Shown: piece by piece, positions 9,003-17,157 of the stretch
Position numbering within the stretch: position 1 is the first letter of the stretch
How the letters are laid out: the number at the start of each line of letters is the position of its first letter
Assembly (NCBI GenBank): GCA_023230565.1
Contig: JALNXD010000008.1
Span: forward strand, 37,749-101,748
DNA from: Syntrophales bacterium
Lineage (GTDB): Bacteria > Desulfobacterota > Syntrophia > Syntrophales > UBA2210
DNA: 64,000 nucleotides
Direction: 5' to 3'
The notes under the pieces: generated by a model
The model's database searches: none
What the model was told of the DNA's origin: nothing
What the model saw: the letters and a program-made list of their open reading frames with translations, nothing else
Made by a program: the position numbers and the translations under genes

Positions 9003-10702
9003 AATTGCGATACAGTATTATAGTTATCCTTGTTTTTATTTGTACCTTTTCCGGTTGTACAAAAGGGAAAATCTTCAGGCCCTCATCACTCCCTGCGCCG
9101 GCCGCAGAGGTCGAAAAAGGAGGTTCGGCAGCAGAAGAGCACTGTGCTTCATCGGTAAAGGAAATTACATTCCAGCGGCTTGAAGGGAAAGAAAAAATGA
9201 CGGTGCGTTTTGCCGGAACAGTTCCTGAAGTTATCTTGTCTCGAAAATCAGAAAAAATTCTTGTTATGAGGCTGAAAAATACAAATGTGTCTTCAAAGGC
9301 CGCAAATCGATATGAAAGCGGCGCTCTTTCGAACATTAAAAACGTAACGCTCAATTTTTCAAAAGACGGTGCTGAGGGATCTTTTTTGGATTTGGATATC
9401 GTACTGGAAAATATGGTGCCCTATCGTATTCATAAAGTAGAAGACAGCATTGCTGCCATTTTTGATACAGCTTCCCTTGTGCAATATAGCGGGCCCGCAT
9501 CTCAGCCGGTTATACTGGAAACAGTTGACACGCAAAGTGAAATTAAAGAAAAGGTCAATACACAGGAATACCTGGAAAAAGAGGCAAAAACGCTTCTGGA
9601 AGAAGAATCATCACGGTATGCAGGGGAGAAAATGTCCATATGTTGCCAGGATGCTCCTATCGAAAGCGTATTCAGGCTTATTTCAGAAATCAGCGGATAT
9701 AATATTGTAAGCGGTGCCGATGTGAACCAGCGAGTCACTCTCAATGTTAAAAAAGTTCCCTGGGATCAGATCTTGGAAACGCTGCTTGAGGTGCAAGGGT
9801 TAGGCATGAAAAAAAAGGACCGGGTCATAACCGTCCTTCCTCTTGAAAAATTAAATGAAGCAAAAGCGGAAGAGCTGAAAAAAAATGTGTTGGAAGGAAG
9901 AATTAAACAAATTTCGATAGAAGCAAAAATTGTAGAAGTCTCAACAACTTTTTCAAGAGAGCTTGGTGTTAAATGGGGCTACGGCTACCTGGATACCTGG
10001 AAAAGCCGTGATATAGGGTTTCTGATAGGCAACTCCGCTCCATCGGCATACACGGATGTTGCGACGCTTCCAAGTGGAATAGGAATCACCGACAGTAACA
10101 TCGCTGTCAATTTTCCTTCCTCAATAGCAGCCGCAGCCCCTGCTCTGGGCATCATTTCAGGAACGAGCAAGTATATTCTCGACGCTAAACTGGAAGCTCT
10201 CGAAGTGCAGGGTCAGGGAAAGATTATTTCCTCACCGAAAGTAACAACAGTTGACAATGTAAAGGCTACCATCGGTCAGGGTGAGGAAATACCTTATGTG
10301 AGCAGGGATGACGAAGGAAATCCCGAAGTTGAAATGAAAGATGCCAAACTCGAATTGACCGTCACTCCGAAAATTACTTCGGAGGGTAAGGTATCGATGA
10401 TCATACAGGCCTCCAACAAATACGCCGACTGGCAGAAAACCAACACCAATAATGAAAATCCGCCTCTTGTTGCCAGTAACGTGGATTCAACGGTAATCGT
10501 AAATGATGGAGACACAATCGTGATCGGAGGGATATATAAAAGCACCGAAACGGATGCTGAATCCGGAGTGCCCTGGCTGATGAAGATACCTGTTTTGGGA
10601 TGGCTTTTTAAAGAGCAAACCATCGTAAAAGATCAAAGAGAGCTGCTTATTTTTATTACTCCCAGAATTCTTGGTACTGCTTTCACAGCTGAGGCGAATT
10701 GA
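8999..10702 (+). CDS. pilQ: Type IV pilus secretin PilQ (lipoprotein)
   Basis: Outer-membrane secretin that forms the pilus exit channel. The N-terminus has a lipoprotein signal ending in FSGC (Cys 20). An AMIN-like domain follows (about 50-160), then a secretin/TonB short N-terminal domain (about 210-265, ESVFRLISEISGYNIV) and the secretin core, with QGQGKIISSPKVTTVDNVKA and the VPWLMKIPVLGWLFK motif that marks PilQ/GspD. At 567 residues it is on the short side for PilQ. It is the last gene of the tightly packed pilMNOPQ operon. Confidence 0.95.
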   Translation: MKLRYSIIVILVFICTFSGCTKGKIFRPSSLPAPAAEVEKGGSAAEEHCASSVKEITFQRLEGKEKMTVRFAGTVPEVILSRKSEKILVMRLKNTNVSSKAANRYESGALSNIKNVTLNFSKDGAEGSFLDLDIVLENMVPYRIHKVEDSIAAIFDTASLVQYSGPASQPVILETVDTQSEIKEKVNTQEYLEKEAKTLLEEESSRYAGEKMSICCQDAPIESVFRLISEISGYNIVSGADVNQRVTLNVKKVPWDQILETLLEVQGLGMKKKDRVITVLPLEKLNEAKAEELKKNVLEGRIKQISIEAKIVEVSTTFSRELGVKWGYGYLDTWKSRDIGFLIGNSAPSAYTDVATLPSGIGITDSNIAVNFPSSIAAAAPALGIISGTSKYILDAKLEALEVQGQGKIISSPKVTTVDNVKATIGQGEEIPYVSRDDEGNPEVEMKDAKLELTVTPKITSEGKVSMIIQASNKYADWQKTNTNNENPPLVASNVDSTVIVNDGDTIVIGGIYKSTETDAESGVPWLMKIPVLGWLFKEQTIVKDQRELLIFITPRILGTAFTAEAN

Positions 10703-10706
10703 TAAA

Positions 10707-10781
10707 AATATTCCCCCGATCTGCGTAAAGTTGTGATCGACGACCGAGAGGGAACGGAGGCTCTCCAGAAACGAGAATATT
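10707..10781 (+). other. Structured RNA candidate (three-way junction) upstream of the Ig-like lipoprotein gene
   Basis: The pilQ-to-lipoprotein spacer contains a perfect 7-bp pair (AATATTC at 10707-10713 with GAATATT at 10775-10781) enclosing two further hairpins, CGATC/GATCG (10717-10721 and 10735-10739) and GAGAG/CTCTC (10746-10750 and 10761-10765). It ends five bases before the AAGGAG of the next gene. It does not match a riboswitch family I recognise. Confidence 0.35.
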
Positions 10782-10796
10782 GAAGGAGTTTTGTAG

Positions 10797-13598
10797 ATGG
10801 AACAGTCCCATAGGTATCGAGTGGTTATTCTTGTCATTCTCTTTACATCAATGCTCTTTCTCTTTTCCTGCGGAGGCGGAGGAGGGGGAGACAGCATAGA
10901 TTCGGAATCAACTGCAAGTACAAGCAGCAGCACAGGGAGCGAAAGTACCGCGGGAGGCGCAACGGCGGTAATTGAAAAAACCAATGATGCAATCAGTATG
11001 CCGGCGGATGGAGCAAGTTCCGTCGCATTGACCTATACCTTGAAAGATAGTACGGGAAATCCGGTTGCTCAGGGAACGAGCGCAACATTAACTACAAATC
11101 TCGGATCTTTCGCTAACGGTTTACAGACCTGTATTGCCAAAACGTCAGATGCCACAGGCGTAATTACGGTTTCACTCATGGCAGGCACCCAGGCAGGGAC
11201 CGCGACTGTGACAATTCTTTCAAATGGTATCACCCAGTCGAAAACTGTTGAGATTACCACTGTACCAACAGCAACTCCGGCCTTCATCAAACTTAATGCT
11301 TCACCACTTTCCGTGAAGTCAGATAATTCCGACAGCGCTACTGTCACCGCGACAGTTCTGGATGTCAATTATGCAGTAATTGAGGGTGTTACTGTCCAGT
11401 TCAGCGCTTCGGGAGGACAGATAAGCGCCGTATCGGATGTTACGGACGCGAACGGAGAAGCCACAGTTTCTTTTTCATCCGGAACTCTTGATCCGAGTAA
11501 TCAGGTTGTGACCGTCACGGGTACGGTATCGGCACTTTCTTCAATGGCGCCTGTACAGGTGACAGGTTCTACAATCGATATGGATCATACCAGATTGACA
11601 ATTTCCGACGACGGCACTATTACGGATACTCTCACCATTACGGCACTTGATGCAGCGTCCAGGCCGGTCGATGGTATCCCTGTCTCCATTTCCGTAACTC
11701 CCGGTACTGGAAATGCAACCGTGTCTCTTTCGTCAGACATTACCGATGTAAATGGAAAGATTGCCCCCATCGTTGTGAAAGGCACGGCACCGGGCACGGT
11801 CACAGTGTCGGCATCGGGACTTAATGCTTCTGCGATCAAAGTCTATACCGTCACAGGGGCCGGGCTGCCGGTCTTCGGTATTACCTCTCCGACGAATGAT
11901 CCCCAGGCAATGTCCACGAGCGATCCTCCTCTTTCAATAACAGTAAAAGCGCCCGGTCTTGCGAATGTACGGTTCGCAACCTCGCTGGGAACGCTTTCGA
12001 CAAGCACTGCAGTGCCTGCTGAAACCGGTCAGGTGGTCAATGAACCTGTCGACCCTGTCACAGAAACCGCTACGGTTGCTTTCAGCTGTCCCCAGGCGGG
12101 ACTTGCCACAATACAGGTATTCGATCCTAACAATCTCGATACAAGCGATACAATCCGCATCGCGTTGACAGCTCCGGCAGTAGATGCCGCATTAATTACA
12201 ATCCAGCCCAGTGCAAGTGTTGTCGCTCCCAGCCGGACCAATGTTACGAATACGATTACTCTGAAGGCAACGGTAAGAACTTCGTCGGAAAGCGGCTATC
12301 AGGTTGTGGGGAATGCCCCGGTCGTTTTTTCAATTGAAAATCCCACGGGGGGAGGCGAGCAGATTTCGCCGGTTGTTGTATACACTGACAGTAAAGGCGA
12401 GGCAAAAACAACCTTTACATCGGGCCAGCTCAGTTCAATTACTCCCGTGGTAGCGGCGGCCCAGGTAATAGGAGAGGGTACGACAGGACCGCTTACAGAT
12501 GTGATTTCATTTAACGACAATAATCCGCTTGCAGACACTGTTACCCGATCAGATGGCGGTGATTTCACCGATCCTGCCGGAGATGGATTTGAACGGGGCG
12601 AGACCATCAGAGTCAAAGGGTCGCAAAACAATGACGGGACTTACATCGTAGATGCGGTTACCCCGGGCGTATTAACTCTCAGAGGGGGCGAGCTTACTGA
12701 TGAATTGGCTGTAGTTGGAGCGGGAAAGACGGTTACTATCCTTTCGGTAGCTGAAAGTACGCCTATTACGATCGGAGGGACGGCCGGTTCGGTAGTCATT
12801 GGAGCAGGCACCTTGCTGGAGGCTCCTGATCCAACATATTACAAACTTCCGATGGCGGTCCAGGTTGCCGATCATAACGGTCAGGGAGTGTCAGGGGCAC
12901 AGGTAGCGCTTAATTTGTGGCCCGCTTTTTACAAAACCGGAGGCTGGTATGACGAAAACCCCAAACCCGCAGAGATACGATATACCACCTACATATCCGG
13001 AACATTTCCCAATGAAGATGTCAATCAAAACCTGATTGAAGAATCCTGGGAGGATACGAATGGTGATGGCGATCTGACTCCTCCCAACAGTGCCGGCGGG
13101 AGCATTCCCGCCACTGTGACAACAGATGAAAATGGCGTGGCCACTTTTTATCTTATGTATCTCAAAACGAACGGCATCTGGATTACCGACCGTATAACGG
13201 CAAGCACAGTCGCACTTGGCACGGAGATCTCCTCCCAGATGCATGTAACGCTTCCGGTACTGGAATCGGATGTGACGTCGGGCGATTTGCCGGCAGCGAC
13301 TAACTTGCAATCGCCCTATCCTCTTTCTTTCAAAATCGCTCTCGGCAAGACAACAAGTCCTTATCCCCTCCCTATTTTTAGGGGGGATATAGATGATGAC
13401 GGGGTAAGTGATGATAGCTACGCTGCGGCTGCCGGAATCATGGCGGGCAATAATTATACTTTTTACGCAGATCCTCTCCTGTACACGAATCCAGCGGTCG
13501 TGCAGGATACAATAACGATTGAAGGATGGGTGAAAGACCTCGATCTCGGTCTTTTGAAAATTTATCGCAACGAACCCGTGATAATAAATATAGAATAG
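10797..13598 (+). CDS. Large lipoprotein with bacterial Ig-like (Big_1/invasin-type) repeats
   Basis: 933-residue exported protein of unknown specific role. A lipoprotein signal ends in LFSC (Cys 25) and is followed by a Gly run and a Ser/Thr-rich linker. Several Big_1-type Ig-like repeats can be recognised by segments such as DANGEATVSFSSG, DVNGKIAPIVVKG, DSKGEAKTTFTSG and DENGVATFYLMY at the ends of strands. A further domain near residues 575-660 has VTRSDGGDFTDPAGDGFERG. The C-terminal RGDIDDDGVSDD looks like a Ca-binding acidic loop. Such proteins are usually surface adhesins or filaments. The position directly after pilQ suggests a cell-surface role tied to pili; this is inference. AAGGAG lies 9 nt before the ATG. 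Confidence 0.85.
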   Translation: MEQSHRYRVVILVILFTSMLFLFSCGGGGGGDSIDSESTASTSSSTGSESTAGGATAVIEKTNDAISMPADGASSVALTYTLKDSTGNPVAQGTSATLTTNLGSFANGLQTCIAKTSDATGVITVSLMAGTQAGTATVTILSNGITQSKTVEITTVPTATPAFIKLNASPLSVKSDNSDSATVTATVLDVNYAVIEGVTVQFSASGGQISAVSDVTDANGEATVSFSSGTLDPSNQVVTVTGTVSALSSMAPVQVTGSTIDMDHTRLTISDDGTITDTLTITALDAASRPVDGIPVSISVTPGTGNATVSLSSDITDVNGKIAPIVVKGTAPGTVTVSASGLNASAIKVYTVTGAGLPVFGITSPTNDPQAMSTSDPPLSITVKAPGLANVRFATSLGTLSTSTAVPAETGQVVNEPVDPVTETATVAFSCPQAGLATIQVFDPNNLDTSDTIRIALTAPAVDAALITIQPSASVVAPSRTNVTNTITLKATVRTSSESGYQVVGNAPVVFSIENPTGGGEQISPVVVYTDSKGEAKTTFTSGQLSSITPVVAAAQVIGEGTTGPLTDVISFNDNNPLADTVTRSDGGDFTDPAGDGFERGETIRVKGSQNNDGTYIVDAVTPGVLTLRGGELTDELAVVGAGKTVTILSVAESTPITIGGTAGSVVIGAGTLLEAPDPTYYKLPMAVQVADHNGQGVSGAQVALNLWPAFYKTGGWYDENPKPAEIRYTTYISGTFPNEDVNQNLIEESWEDTNGDGDLTPPNSAGGSIPATVTTDENGVATFYLMYLKTNGIWITDRITASTVALGTEISSQMHVTLPVLESDVTSGDLPAATNLQSPYPLSFKIALGKTTSPYPLPIFRGDIDDDGVSDDSYAAAAGIMAGNNYTFYADPLLYTNPAVVQDTITIEGWVKDLDLGLLKIYRNEPVIINIE

Positions 13599-13650
13599 AT
13601 GAAAAGCACCTTTTGAAAAGGGAAGAAATCGGAGTCCTTAAATGTAAACG

Positions 13651-13698
13651 TGCCTTAGCCGGTGATTTTTATGGGTATCACATTCGAGGGGTAAGGCA
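13651..13698 (+). other. Nested inverted repeat upstream of small secreted protein gene
   Basis: TGCCTTA at 13651-13657 pairs perfectly with TAAGGCA at 13692-13698, enclosing a hairpin GTGAT (13662-13666)/ATCAC (13677-13681). There is no T-run behind it, so it is not an ordinary terminator. It lies 24 bp before the next start codon. Confidence 0.3.
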
Positions 13699-13722
13699 TC
13701 TACCATTCGGTATGAAGCGAAA

Positions 13723-14265
13723 ATGAAAGTATCAGTGTTCATCCTTTCGGTAATTATTTTATCTCTGTCAGTGTTGTCTTCTGCCGACGCTCAATGGAGA
13801 ATACTGCTCAAAAACGGCGGAGAATTTATTGCTGTGAGCTGCTGGAAGGAGAAAGGCGAATTAAAAATCTATATGCACGATATCGTGGTTGGCGTGAAAA
13901 GCCACTCCGTAAGGAAAATAGAAAAAATATTCGTGGATGAAATCAGTGTTGAGGAAAATAAAAAGGCTCCGCCTGAAGATAATGCACTTCCGGCATCTGT
14001 CGAGGAAGAAAAACAGAATGAGGAAGCGGAACCCCAGGGACGGGTCGACATGAACGCATACAGGGAAAAAAAAGAACGGCTGGAATCCGAGCTGGAAATG
14101 ACTTTGACAAGGGTGCATGAAGCTGCAAAAATAGGAGACATGGTCGCGAAAGAAAGAGCCCAAGAGGAGATGAGAGAGACCTCGGCGCGGATTTACGAGC
14201 TGACAGAAGAACTGAAACAGGCAAACAACAATACGCTGCCGTCCGACTGGTGGGGGAAAAAGTGA
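13723..14265 (+). CDS. Hypothetical secreted coiled-coil protein
   Basis: Not recognised as a named family. 180 residues: a Sec signal peptide ending near SSADAQ (residue 24), a short beta-rich part with WRILLKNGGEFIAVSCW that looks like a small SH3- or Sm-like fold, an acidic linker (about 75-110), and a charged coiled coil (about 112-168) ending SDWWGKK. It is the last plus-strand gene of the pilus region and converges on the minus-strand pilin operons. A role at the envelope near the pilus machine is a guess from location. Confidence 0.75.
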   Translation: MKVSVFILSVIILSLSVLSSADAQWRILLKNGGEFIAVSCWKEKGELKIYMHDIVVGVKSHSVRKIEKIFVDEISVEENKKAPPEDNALPASVEEEKQNEEAEPQGRVDMNAYREKKERLESELEMTLTRVHEAAKIGDMVAKERAQEEMRETSARIYELTEELKQANNNTLPSDWWGKK

Positions 14266-14272
14266 AATGCGA

Positions 14273-14338
14273 CTCATCGAAAATTATTTAAAATCACGCA
14301 TACTCTGCATCAGCGCAGTTCTTTCCAGCTGAGTATGC
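14273..14338 (-). terminator. Long-stem hairpin at the 3' end of the proximal pilX gene
   Basis: On the minus strand, CGCATACTC (last codons of the pilX-like gene) pairs with GAGTATGCG just after the stop codon: 9 bp with a 25-nt loop. It is followed by GATTTTAAATAATTTTC. The T-run is interrupted, so termination is plausible but not certain. Confidence 0.4.
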
Positions 14339-15515
14339 GCAGGGGTCTGTTTTCTGTCTGATCGTTGACGGCATCGCTGCAATAGATAATATTAGAATTT
14401 CCGCCGATTATATCGGCATCGACCGACCCCCCCGCCAGAAGGGATCCCGTTAAATTTTTGTTTCCCCCACCGGTAAAGCGTACAGAGCCGGTCGCGATGA
14501 CAATGCCGTACCAGAAAAAATCACCATGCATGTCCAGATCCCCTTCCACAAGAAGTATCCCGCATCCGGTCACACCGCCGCTCAATTTGATGTCCGTATT
14601 ATGGGTGTCATAGTGAACTATAGTGTTGCAGGCGCACGAGGAAGGATCCTGCTGGGTTGCCCCTGCAGCCGGAGTTCCCCATCCGTCGCCGGGACCCGGA
14701 ACAGCGGATCCGGTATGGGTGGCGCCGGCAACCTCATAAGTAAAATCGGCCATATCCTTGAAGGAGTCCACAATTGCCTGAATATTGATATCCGTAGCAT
14801 TATATTCGATGTCGTTCGGCGAGCCCGAGACAGTGGGATTTCCCGAGAATCCGATGGATCCTACCGCACCGGTGGTGACGATTCCCGGCTTATCGCTAAT
14901 CCCGCAGCCGTCGGTGCCGATAACGTGAGTGCTGGTGCCCTGAATCGCGGTCACCGCCTCTACATAAAGCGCGGCAGGCGATTCTATTGGAGGAAGTCTT
15001 GTCATTTCGGCCTCTATTACGGCCGTAGAAAGCCCCGAAGAACCAAAACTTGTCACTATATAAATGTTTTTTCCCTTTGAAATGTTTCTTTCACATATGC
15101 CGTCGCCATCCTGATCACCCCAATAAAGAATATTGCCCCATGAATCAGTTTGATGCCTTACAATTACCACATAATTCAATGCGGTCTGGAGGCTTGCGAG
15201 TTTGAGATGCATCGGATTTCCGCTGTCCCAGCCTTTATTATGTGCTTTGGTGTCGGTGCCGATGTAAGCGACCCACTGAGCCGCAGCAGGATGGCCGTCA
15301 ATAAGCGGACTCGACGCGTTTTTTCTCAAACGGGCCCTTGCTTCTTCAATTCCTGTCTCCGCAGCAAAAAAGGCCTCTTCGTTCGTCTTGTATTTCCCGC
15401 TTATCTTGAGATCTGTGGCAGTCTGCATGAACGCGGCGGTACCAAGGATGGTCAGGGTTGCGAGAAGCATGATCACGACAACAAGCACCATTCCTTTTTC
15501 GTTTTTTTGCTTCAT
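14310..15515 (-). CDS. pilX: PilX-like minor pilin with large C-terminal domain (copy A)
   Basis: Type IV pilus minor pilin. The N-terminus shows a short cytoplasmic leader and hydrophobic helix (KGMVLVVVIMLLATLTILGT) in PilX N-terminal style, then FAAETGIEEARARL. At 401 residues it is far longer than a classical PilX. The C-terminal 250 residues are Gly/Ser/Asn-rich with short repeated beta-strand units (GCGILLVEGDLDMHGDFF, GSLLAGGSVDADIIGG), suggesting a beta-helix-like passenger. The end LRILSWKELR matches the SW-x-(E/D) ending of copy B. It is the last gene of the minus-strand operon fimT-pilV-pilW-pilX. Confidence 0.85.
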   Translation of the reverse strand: MKQKNEKGMVLVVVIMLLATLTILGTAAFMQTATDLKISGKYKTNEEAFFAAETGIEEARARLRKNASSPLIDGHPAAAQWVAYIGTDTKAHNKGWDSGNPMHLKLASLQTALNYVVIVRHQTDSWGNILYWGDQDGDGICERNISKGKNIYIVTSFGSSGLSTAVIEAEMTRLPPIESPAALYVEAVTAIQGTSTHVIGTDGCGISDKPGIVTTGAVGSIGFSGNPTVSGSPNDIEYNATDINIQAIVDSFKDMADFTYEVAGATHTGSAVPGPGDGWGTPAAGATQQDPSSCACNTIVHYDTHNTDIKLSGGVTGCGILLVEGDLDMHGDFFWYGIVIATGSVRFTGGGNKNLTGSLLAGGSVDADIIGGNSNIIYCSDAVNDQTENRPLRILSWKELR

Positions 15516-15529
15516 CGGGGCTGTTTCTC

Positions 15530-16153
15530 CTAGAGATTGAGATTTCTCGGAATTACCAGTGAGGTAAGGGTATATCTTCTGTAGTGGTCTGCAAACACCG
15601 GATGGCTGTATGAGGGATCCGGTTGTGCCGCTTTGAGAACGATACTTATCCGCATCTGCCGGATTTCACCTGTCATCGTTGCAGGATATCCATTTTTGTC
15701 AAGGTACTCGAAAGTAAAAGAGTGGACATTATCCACCATCGGTTCGGCTCCGTAACCGGTGTCTCTTGTAATACGGCCGTTCGCCGCATCGAAGCCGTAA
15801 ATAACATTTTCATGAGCACCATAAATAATGCCGTCTCGATTCAAATCCGCTTTTAACTGGAGGTACGATGCATTGTAAGATATGCCGGCAAAAGCGGCAT
15901 TTGAAGGATTATACCCGGCGAGTTTAATCTCCCTGCTTATCATATCCATGGCGGCTCTCGCATTCTGCTGCATTTCAGCAATGTGTTCCTGGAGGCGAAA
16001 CGTTTTTTGATGAACAGTGAATACGCTGTACATGGCGCCGAGAATAACCAGCCCGAGGGCCATTGCAATGACGAGTTCAAGAAGCGTGAAGCCCGATTCC
16101 CGGTTTTTAAAGATATCCGATCTTTCTTTGAACGGCGTCAGCGGCAGGCGCAT
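15530..16153 (-). CDS. pilW: PilW-like minor pilin (copy A)
   Basis: Minor pilin with prepilin signature FTLLELVIAMALGLVILGAM after a short basic leader; Gly-Phe is the expected PilD cleavage site. The helix is followed by QQNARAAMDMISREIKLAGYNP, a PilW hallmark. The start is ATG at 16153, overlapping the pilV stop by one base; the frame is open further upstream but inside pilV. 207 residues. It probably primes the pilus together with PilV, PilX and FimT. Confidence 0.88.
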   Translation of the reverse strand: MRLPLTPFKERSDIFKNRESGFTLLELVIAMALGLVILGAMYSVFTVHQKTFRLQEHIAEMQQNARAAMDMISREIKLAGYNPSNAAFAGISYNASYLQLKADLNRDGIIYGAHENVIYGFDAANGRITRDTGYGAEPMVDNVHSFTFEYLDKNGYPATMTGEIRQMRISIVLKAAQPDPSYSHPVFADHYRRYTLTSLVIPRNLNL

Positions 16154-16506
16154 TATTTTGCCTCTATCTTTCTGAGGGCGACGGTTTTCATCGAATTTTT
16201 CCATGGAAACGTCACGGTGACATCTATCGTCTTCATGTCGGGTGCCGGGGTATCTGCCGCTACCTGCCATGTTCTGGTAAAAAACGATTGTATGCTATCG
16301 TTCCCGTTAACGGCATTTTTGTAGGTAAGCTCTTCCATTTTATCTTTCGCAAGTGTAGTTGCAGTGGTGATTTCTCTTCCAATTGCATTTCCGTGTATGA
16401 CGGTAGTCGCCACTCCCGCGGCACTGAAAAGGCCTACGGCAAGAACGAAGAGTGCAATAACGGTTTCTATGAGAGTAAACCCTTGAGAAGAATCAGATAT
16501 ATTCAT
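16153..16506 (-). CDS. pilV: PilV-like minor pilin (copy A)
   Basis: Minor pilin; prepilin motif SQGFTLIETVIALFVLAVGLFSAAGVA followed by the PilV-typical ATTLAKDKMEELTYKNA. The start is placed at ATG 16506, which has AGGGGG a few bases upstream; the longer opening to 16548 overlaps the preceding gene and lacks such a site. 117 residues. Confidence 0.88.
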   Translation of the reverse strand: MNISDSSQGFTLIETVIALFVLAVGLFSAAGVATTVIHGNAIGREITTATTLAKDKMEELTYKNAVNGNDSIQSFFTRTWQVAADTPAPDMKTIDVTVTFPWKNSMKTVALRKIEAK

Positions 16507-16531
16507 TTTTTCCCCCTGAAAGATCCCGTCT

Positions 16532-16990
16532 TCAGAGTGCATTCTCAATTGCGACCCGGCCGGAAAATGCTACTTTCACATATTTGGTTCCCCGGGAGTT
16601 TGAAACAGTGATATACGTACGATATGCATTTCCTCGTGAAAAAAAGACAGGATTCGTTCTTTTATTCAATGTCACGTCGTAATATTCATTCTGAATATCA
16701 CTTACGATGATTTCTTCTCCCGTATCGGCAACTCCATTGTTATTATCATCGTCGAAGATGACATAATGGCGAGAATCCGGGAACAATACAAAAAAATTAT
16801 TATTTTGGCTCACTGCATTCATCCGCGCTTCCATCAGAGCAGACATGATCTGCCGGGCGGCTCCGTTCAGACGGTTTGCGGCCATGGCGGCCTGAAGATT
16901 GGGAGCGGCCATGGCGGCAAGAATCGCCATCAGAAAAAGAATTATAAAGAGCTCTACAAGAGTAAGTCCTTTTGCAGTTGATGCTTTCAT
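16532..16990 (-). CDS. fimT: FimT/GspH-type pseudopilin (copy A)
   Basis: First gene of the proximal pilin operon. Prepilin motif KGLTLVELFIILFLMAILAAMAAPNLQ, with Leu in place of the usual Phe at mature position 1 and Glu at +5. LNGAARQIMSALMEARMNAVSQN is characteristic of FimT/GspH. The part around residue 75 has the acidic loop DDDNNNGVADTGEE. 152 residues. It is closely related in layout to copy B at 19501-19965. A TGTGA-containing dyad lies about 110 bp upstream. Confidence 0.86.
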   Translation of the reverse strand: MKASTAKGLTLVELFIILFLMAILAAMAAPNLQAAMAANRLNGAARQIMSALMEARMNAVSQNNNFFVLFPDSRHYVIFDDDNNNGVADTGEEIIVSDIQNEYYDVTLNKRTNPVFFSRGNAYRTYITVSNSRGTKYVKVAFSGRVAIENAL

Positions 16991-17091
16991 AACTATTTCT
17001 GCTCACTTTCCTGCAATACGCCGGTCGATAAATTTTTATCCGGCCTGCAGTTTCTTTTGATTGCAGATTAAAAAGGGAGAGAATTAATCAC

Positions 17092-17107
17092 AATGATGGA
17101 AGTCACA
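17092..17107. promoter_or_regulatory. Imperfect Crp-type site upstream of pilin operon A
   Basis: Read on the minus strand this is TGTGA-N6-TCATT: one consensus half-site and one degenerate half-site, centred about 110 bp upstream of the fimT copy A start. It is supported only by similarity to the perfect site at 20147-20162. Confidence 0.3.
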
Positions 17108-17157
17108 ATAAAGGTATGAAGTGTTTCACAGGCAAGATATGCATGAAAAACAATTCT

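Noticed and set aside
10707..10781. c-di-GMP-I (GEMM) riboswitch upstream of the surface lipoprotein
   Set aside because: The conserved GCAAACC and ACGCAAAGCC segments of that class are absent.
13526..13726. 66-codon plus-strand frame at the end of the Ig-like gene
   Set aside because: It lies mostly inside the lipoprotein gene in another frame and crosses a structured spacer; low-quality composition.
14526..15080. 184-codon plus-strand frame opposite pilX copy A
   Set aside because: It has no signal, domain or ribosome binding site, and the minus strand carries a clear pilin with prepilin N-terminus.
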